This document shows, in pieces, positions 60,399 through 64,000 of a stretch of DNA of 64,000 nucleotides. Every line of letters begins with the position of its first letter. The first letter of the stretch is position 1. The stretch is from Zychaea mexicana (taxonomy: Eukaryota > Mucoromycota > Mucoromycetes > Mucorales > Lichtheimiaceae). A program made the position numbers and the translations under genes. A model generated the notes under the pieces. It did no database searches. It worked only from the letters and a program-made list of their open reading frames with translations, and had not been told where the DNA came from. The stretch covers positions 1 to 64,000 of the forward strand of contig NW_026516821.1 of assembly GCF_025766255.1 (NCBI RefSeq), read 5' to 3'.

Positions 60399-63300
60399 AT
60401 GGCGAACAATAACTTTGAACAAATCACCGAATGTAAGCTGGAAATGCGTATGGAAGCTGGAATATACATAGTACTGAATGTGTGCTCTAGATTTTGATGC
60501 GTATGTCGCGAAAGCAAAAGGCGTCGTGTCTTTGAAATCCTTCATCGAGGAAAATTCAGACATAATTGACAAGTTTTCGCGTGGAGAGGATGTTGATGTA
60601 AGAAGGTTCTGGAACAGCAAGTTTACGGAGTTAGTTACGGAGAGGGGAATCAAGGTGTGTACGAATATTTTCGTTCTAGTTTTCTTTCGTCAGTGTATTC
60701 CGAGTTGCTGAACAGGAAGTTTTAGAACTTCAGAAAGGACCAGCCGGACTGGGATGCGGTGCGCTCACCTTTTAAGGTAATCTATATTTCGTGTGATGTC
60801 AAAAAGAATCTCATAGGTTAAGTTGCTATGTTACAGAAAGCTCTGCCAAAAAGCCGCAAAAGGGCCTCATCGTCTTCATCAATATCATCAGCTACAGCAT
60901 CATCATCATCTTCTTCCCCGTCCTCTTTGCCACGACAGTGCGAGAGCAGCAACAGCAATAGCGTGAAATCAAGTACGGAGAGTACCACCAAAAGAGTAAG
61001 TACTAAGCAATAAGAGTAATCATATACATGTGCAGGGGTGCCAGTGAGTGGTGAGTGTATATATACGTTCAAAAGTATGTGTACTTAATAAAATTTTCTT
61101 CAAATTAGCGGAAGAAGATTACGATTGCGCTGACCGAACACGTCGAGCCTGTAGTACTGCATGAAAGTACTGATAAGGTAATGCGACTGTCAGTAAATTT
61201 ATGTGATTGATATTAACCAGCTCGTTATAGTGGGTAGTCGGAGAGGTGCCAGTTACAGAAACGCTTCTTGAGTACCGTGATCTAAGCATCGAGAAAGCCA
61301 AAGAAGGAATGTTGGATGCGTACCAGGAGGAAATGTAAGTGTATTATCATCTATGAGGGCTTTAAACATATGACTAATATACTTGATTTCCACTAGGTCA
61401 ATCAATGGCATCTTCTTGATCGATGGTCTAGAAAGCGTGTATCCAAGCTCATCGCTTGAATATGGTTTTGACGAGCAGACGTAGGAGCTGATGGTGGAAG
61501 AGTGCAATGGCCGATATCCTGTTGAAGAGCTATCAGATTCAGTTATCAAAGCATTAAGTCAATTCGAAAAGGTGCAATTTTATATAGAATGTAATCTTGT
61601 CGAGAAAAATGCTCTAATTGACTGATGATATATTTTAGGCTGCTCATAAAAATCTTAACTCCTGCAGCGCAATCGCTGACAAAGTCGACTCAACCTTCAT
61701 CAAAGAATCGCTTATAAACATATATGTTGCTGATTTTAAAGGTTTCTAATTACATTTATGAGTACGTACATATCGTTAATTTATACATATAATACCAGAA
61801 TATCAGCGTATTCTCCAGATGCCTCCAAGATAATCGATGCAAATGAGAGCACGTTTTCAATTGTAGTGGTCTATGGGGTATATGCATTACCAACTGTTTT
61901 CATATAAAAACTATCAGTAACAAATTTTTTGTTGGTAACAAAAATTTAAAATGGTAGTAAATTGAATTTTATCTTTAATAAAAAAATAACCTCTATGAAA
62001 TCTAATCTATAGTTAAAAGAAAATAAAAAAGTTATAACTTATTTATAAATTGTAATATCCTTTAATTTAATAACTTTAAAAAAAATTTATTTAAATAAAG
62101 ATATATTTTTTTTAATTTGTAACTTTTAATGAAATTTATAACTTTTAAATATTTTTGTAACTTTTATAAAGATAAAAATTTCTTAAAGTGGCGGAACGGT
62201 AGTGAGCACCCCCTCCTTTAGGCTAGACCTTTAGGTCGACACCTAACTTGACAGAATAAAGAAATATCATAATTTTATTATTTATAACAAAAATTATAGA
62301 TATTGATTATTCTCCTATAATGAATTCAGAATATATAAATGATTTAAATGTGATGCATCATATTTTTTATGAAAAATTAAATAATTTTATCAATGAATAA
62401 AATAAATCATAATTTATCATTATAATTATATCTTGTTATATTTAATAATATACATAAAAGAATCTTTTTTGAAATAATATTATTTTTATATTATTTTATT
62501 TGTCTATTATATTTAATATTTTTTAATTAATTTTTTTAAATATGTTTTATGTTCTTTATATTCTCTATAATATTTAAAATAGTCTTTACAATTTTTACAT
62601 TGTTTTCTAAAAAGAAAGTTTTATATCTTCATTAATATTAATTTTATTTTTTCATTTATTATATTGTATCAATATTAAAAACAGGTGATAATACTTTATA
62701 ATATGAATATTTTAGAAATAGATTCTATATTTAAATAATGTTATAAAGGATTAATTTGAGATCTATTTTTGTTTGACTTATCATTATTTAATTTCACATT
62801 TTTCTGCCATTAAAAAAAATCTTTCAAAGATTAATTATTTGATTTTTATTTTTTAACTAATCTAAAGGTTTACAGTAAAAACATAACAACAAAACCTAAT
62901 ATGTTTCTTGTTATTCTTAATTTTATTATATATTTAATGTTTTGATGTTACACAAAGTTTGTGTAACCATAAATATTGACGAAAATAATATTTTCTTCTT
63001 TTTAATAAAAACTTAGACATTATAATACAAAAGAAAATAAAAACAAATTTTTTTATTTTTTCCTACTAGTAAATATATTGACAAATAAAAATAAAATAAA
63101 TGATCATATGATCATTTTATTTTACCAATGAAATTTTTAATTTCATTTTTTTATTGGTCAAATATTAAAATATAAATTAAGAAATAAATTTTATTTATTT
63201 CTACTAGTAGAAATGGGATTAACCCATTTCTTTTTTAAAACTTTTAGAAAATATAAAAAACCAATAATTAATTATTGGATTTTTTAATTGTTTTGAAATA

Positions 63301-63831
63301 ATGTACCAAAAAAATATTTGTGGTTACACAAATATCTTGGCATTAATTATTTCTAGAAGTAATAGATAAATAATTTTGCAAACATTTATGTTTACTAACA
63401 ATTATATTTCTTTTTATTTAAACATTGAAAAACAATTATTTTTAATAAAAATAATTATGTTTTTGTAACCAACAAGGTAATGTAGTACCCACTATCCTGT
63501 CGTGCTCCCATTTACGAAGGGGACCATGAAGACCAACAAAAAAGGGTAAGCACAGGAAAGAAAATGTATAAAAGTAATTCTACTGATATTTTCATTGCAA
63601 AGAACCGATGGACAAGCCCAAGGTTCAGCCGACTTGCAATTTTCTGATCTGTCAATAAATTTCGCATACAGTGGTTTATGCGAACAGGGCTTGTTGATCA
63701 CGGAAATCAAACCACCTCATAAGATAAGGACTGGAAGCAGACCAGATCTGGTGAAGCTCGCCAACGAGATGAAGGCGTCGATCGACAAGATGGTGGAGGA
63801 TGGCTGTGATGACAAAGATATAGGCAACTAG
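60399..63831 (+). pseudogene. Family gene with C-terminal PD-(D/E)XK-like motif, interrupted by an AT-rich element
   Basis: Exons with good GT-AG signals: 60399-60432, 60491-60654, 60726-60776, 60837-60995, 61109-61177, 61231-61334, 61397-61571, 61639-61741, 61807-~61877, then after the AT-rich insertion ~63485-63545 and 63603-63831. The N terminus (SLKSFIEENSD, DVDVRRFW, DWDAV) matches the gene at the left window edge. A Ser-rich basic linker follows. The last exons read VVLPFTKGTMKTNKK, then LLITEIKPPHK and RPDLVKLANEMKASIDKM; the EIKPP-DLVKL-K-ID pattern is the Glu-x-Lys part of a PD-(D/E)XK-like family common in Mucorales (inference). One in-frame TAG (61482-61484) lies in exon 7, so it is probably non-functional. 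Confidence 0.6.
61928..63476. mobile_element. AT-rich, hairpin-packed insertion with short terminal inverted repeats
   Basis: About 1.55 kb of visibly far more AT-rich DNA than its surroundings, inside an otherwise spliceable gene. The ends are TTGTTGGTAACAAAAA (left, from ~61929) and the reverse complement of TTGTTGGTTACAAAAA (right, ending 63476): 15 of 16 matching. The right half is a chain of palindromes. There is a single GC-richer island at 62186-62251. No ORF. No clear target duplication found. Candidates are a non-autonomous DNA transposon, or AT-rich organellar-type DNA captured by such ends. Confidence 0.5.
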
Positions 63832-63839
63832 TTGTTAAA

Positions 63840-63955
63840 GATAGTACTCAGTTGAATTGATAGAATCCATTATATCTTATCAACTAAGGAGAGTAAATGG
63901 AATCTTTCAGATTCTCATTTTACTCTTAATAACTAACTACCGTTAGTTTAGGATT
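63840..63955. other. Three consecutive hairpins after the stop codon
   Basis: TTGATAGA...TCTTATCAA (63856-63882), AGAGTAAATGGAATCT...AGATTCTCATTTTACTCT (63889-63926) and AACTAAC...GTTAGTT (63931-63949) follow the 3' end of the gene. Confidence 0.6.
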
Positions 63956-64000
63956 GCTTCGCAAAGACCAGCTAGTGCTTCAAAAAATCGAAGATTTTTC

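Noticed and set aside
60132..60653. 173-codon minus-strand frame
   Set aside because: Antisense to a plus-strand gene with consistent introns and family blocks; it has no motif of its own.

Overview
The window reads as nuclear DNA of an early-diverging filamentous fungus, most probably Mucoromycota (Mucorales-like). Host genes are cut by many 50-160 bp GT-AG introns. An ER glucosyltransferase ending in KDEL, a SAM/RA-type MAPKKK and a DED1-like helicase are fungal. The rest is dominated by transposons and by a lineage-specific gene family of the kind abundant in Mucorales. Species cannot be named from sequence alone.

Layout. 0-4.9 kb: start of a gene leaving the left edge, a decayed gene-family copy (A), and relics. 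4.9-6.7 kb: an old LINE relic. 7.19-12.87 kb: a young two-ORF LINE with perfect 16-bp target-site duplications. 13.96-18.92 kb: a hAT-like non-autonomous element carrying a DIRS-type tyrosine-recombinase retrotransposon inside it. 19.4-22.2 kb: a PIF/Harbinger-like element with a Myb-like gene and a broken transposase. 23.9-31.7 kb: a second family copy (B) split by a 6,012-bp KDZ DNA transposon (229-bp TIRs, 8-bp TSD). 32.5-34.2 kb: a LINE relic homologous, in inverted orientation, to that at 4.9-6.7 kb.

35.8-51.7 kb is a compact host island. It holds a DED1/Vasa-like DEAD-box helicase with five RanBP2-type zinc fingers and a Gly-Trp-rich tail, then UDP-glucose:glycoprotein glucosyltransferase, then a convergent MAPKKK. 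I reconstructed all three exon by exon and each closes in frame (1066, 1530 and 1258 aa). 54.4-55.5 kb holds a 301-aa multi-pass membrane protein. 56.7-58.6 kb holds a broken gene. 60.4-63.8 kb holds another family gene, interrupted by a ~1.55-kb extremely AT-rich, hairpin-packed element with short terminal inverted repeats.

The helicase (RNA metabolism), glucosyltransferase (ER glycoprotein quality control) and MAPKKK (signalling) share no obvious pathway. The genes at both window ends share an N-terminal module. Copies A and B, and the 3' part of the right-end gene, carry PD-(D/E)XK-like motifs. This region therefore holds at least four members of expanded, unexplained families in different stages of decay. 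No rRNA, tRNA or CRISPR array was recognised.
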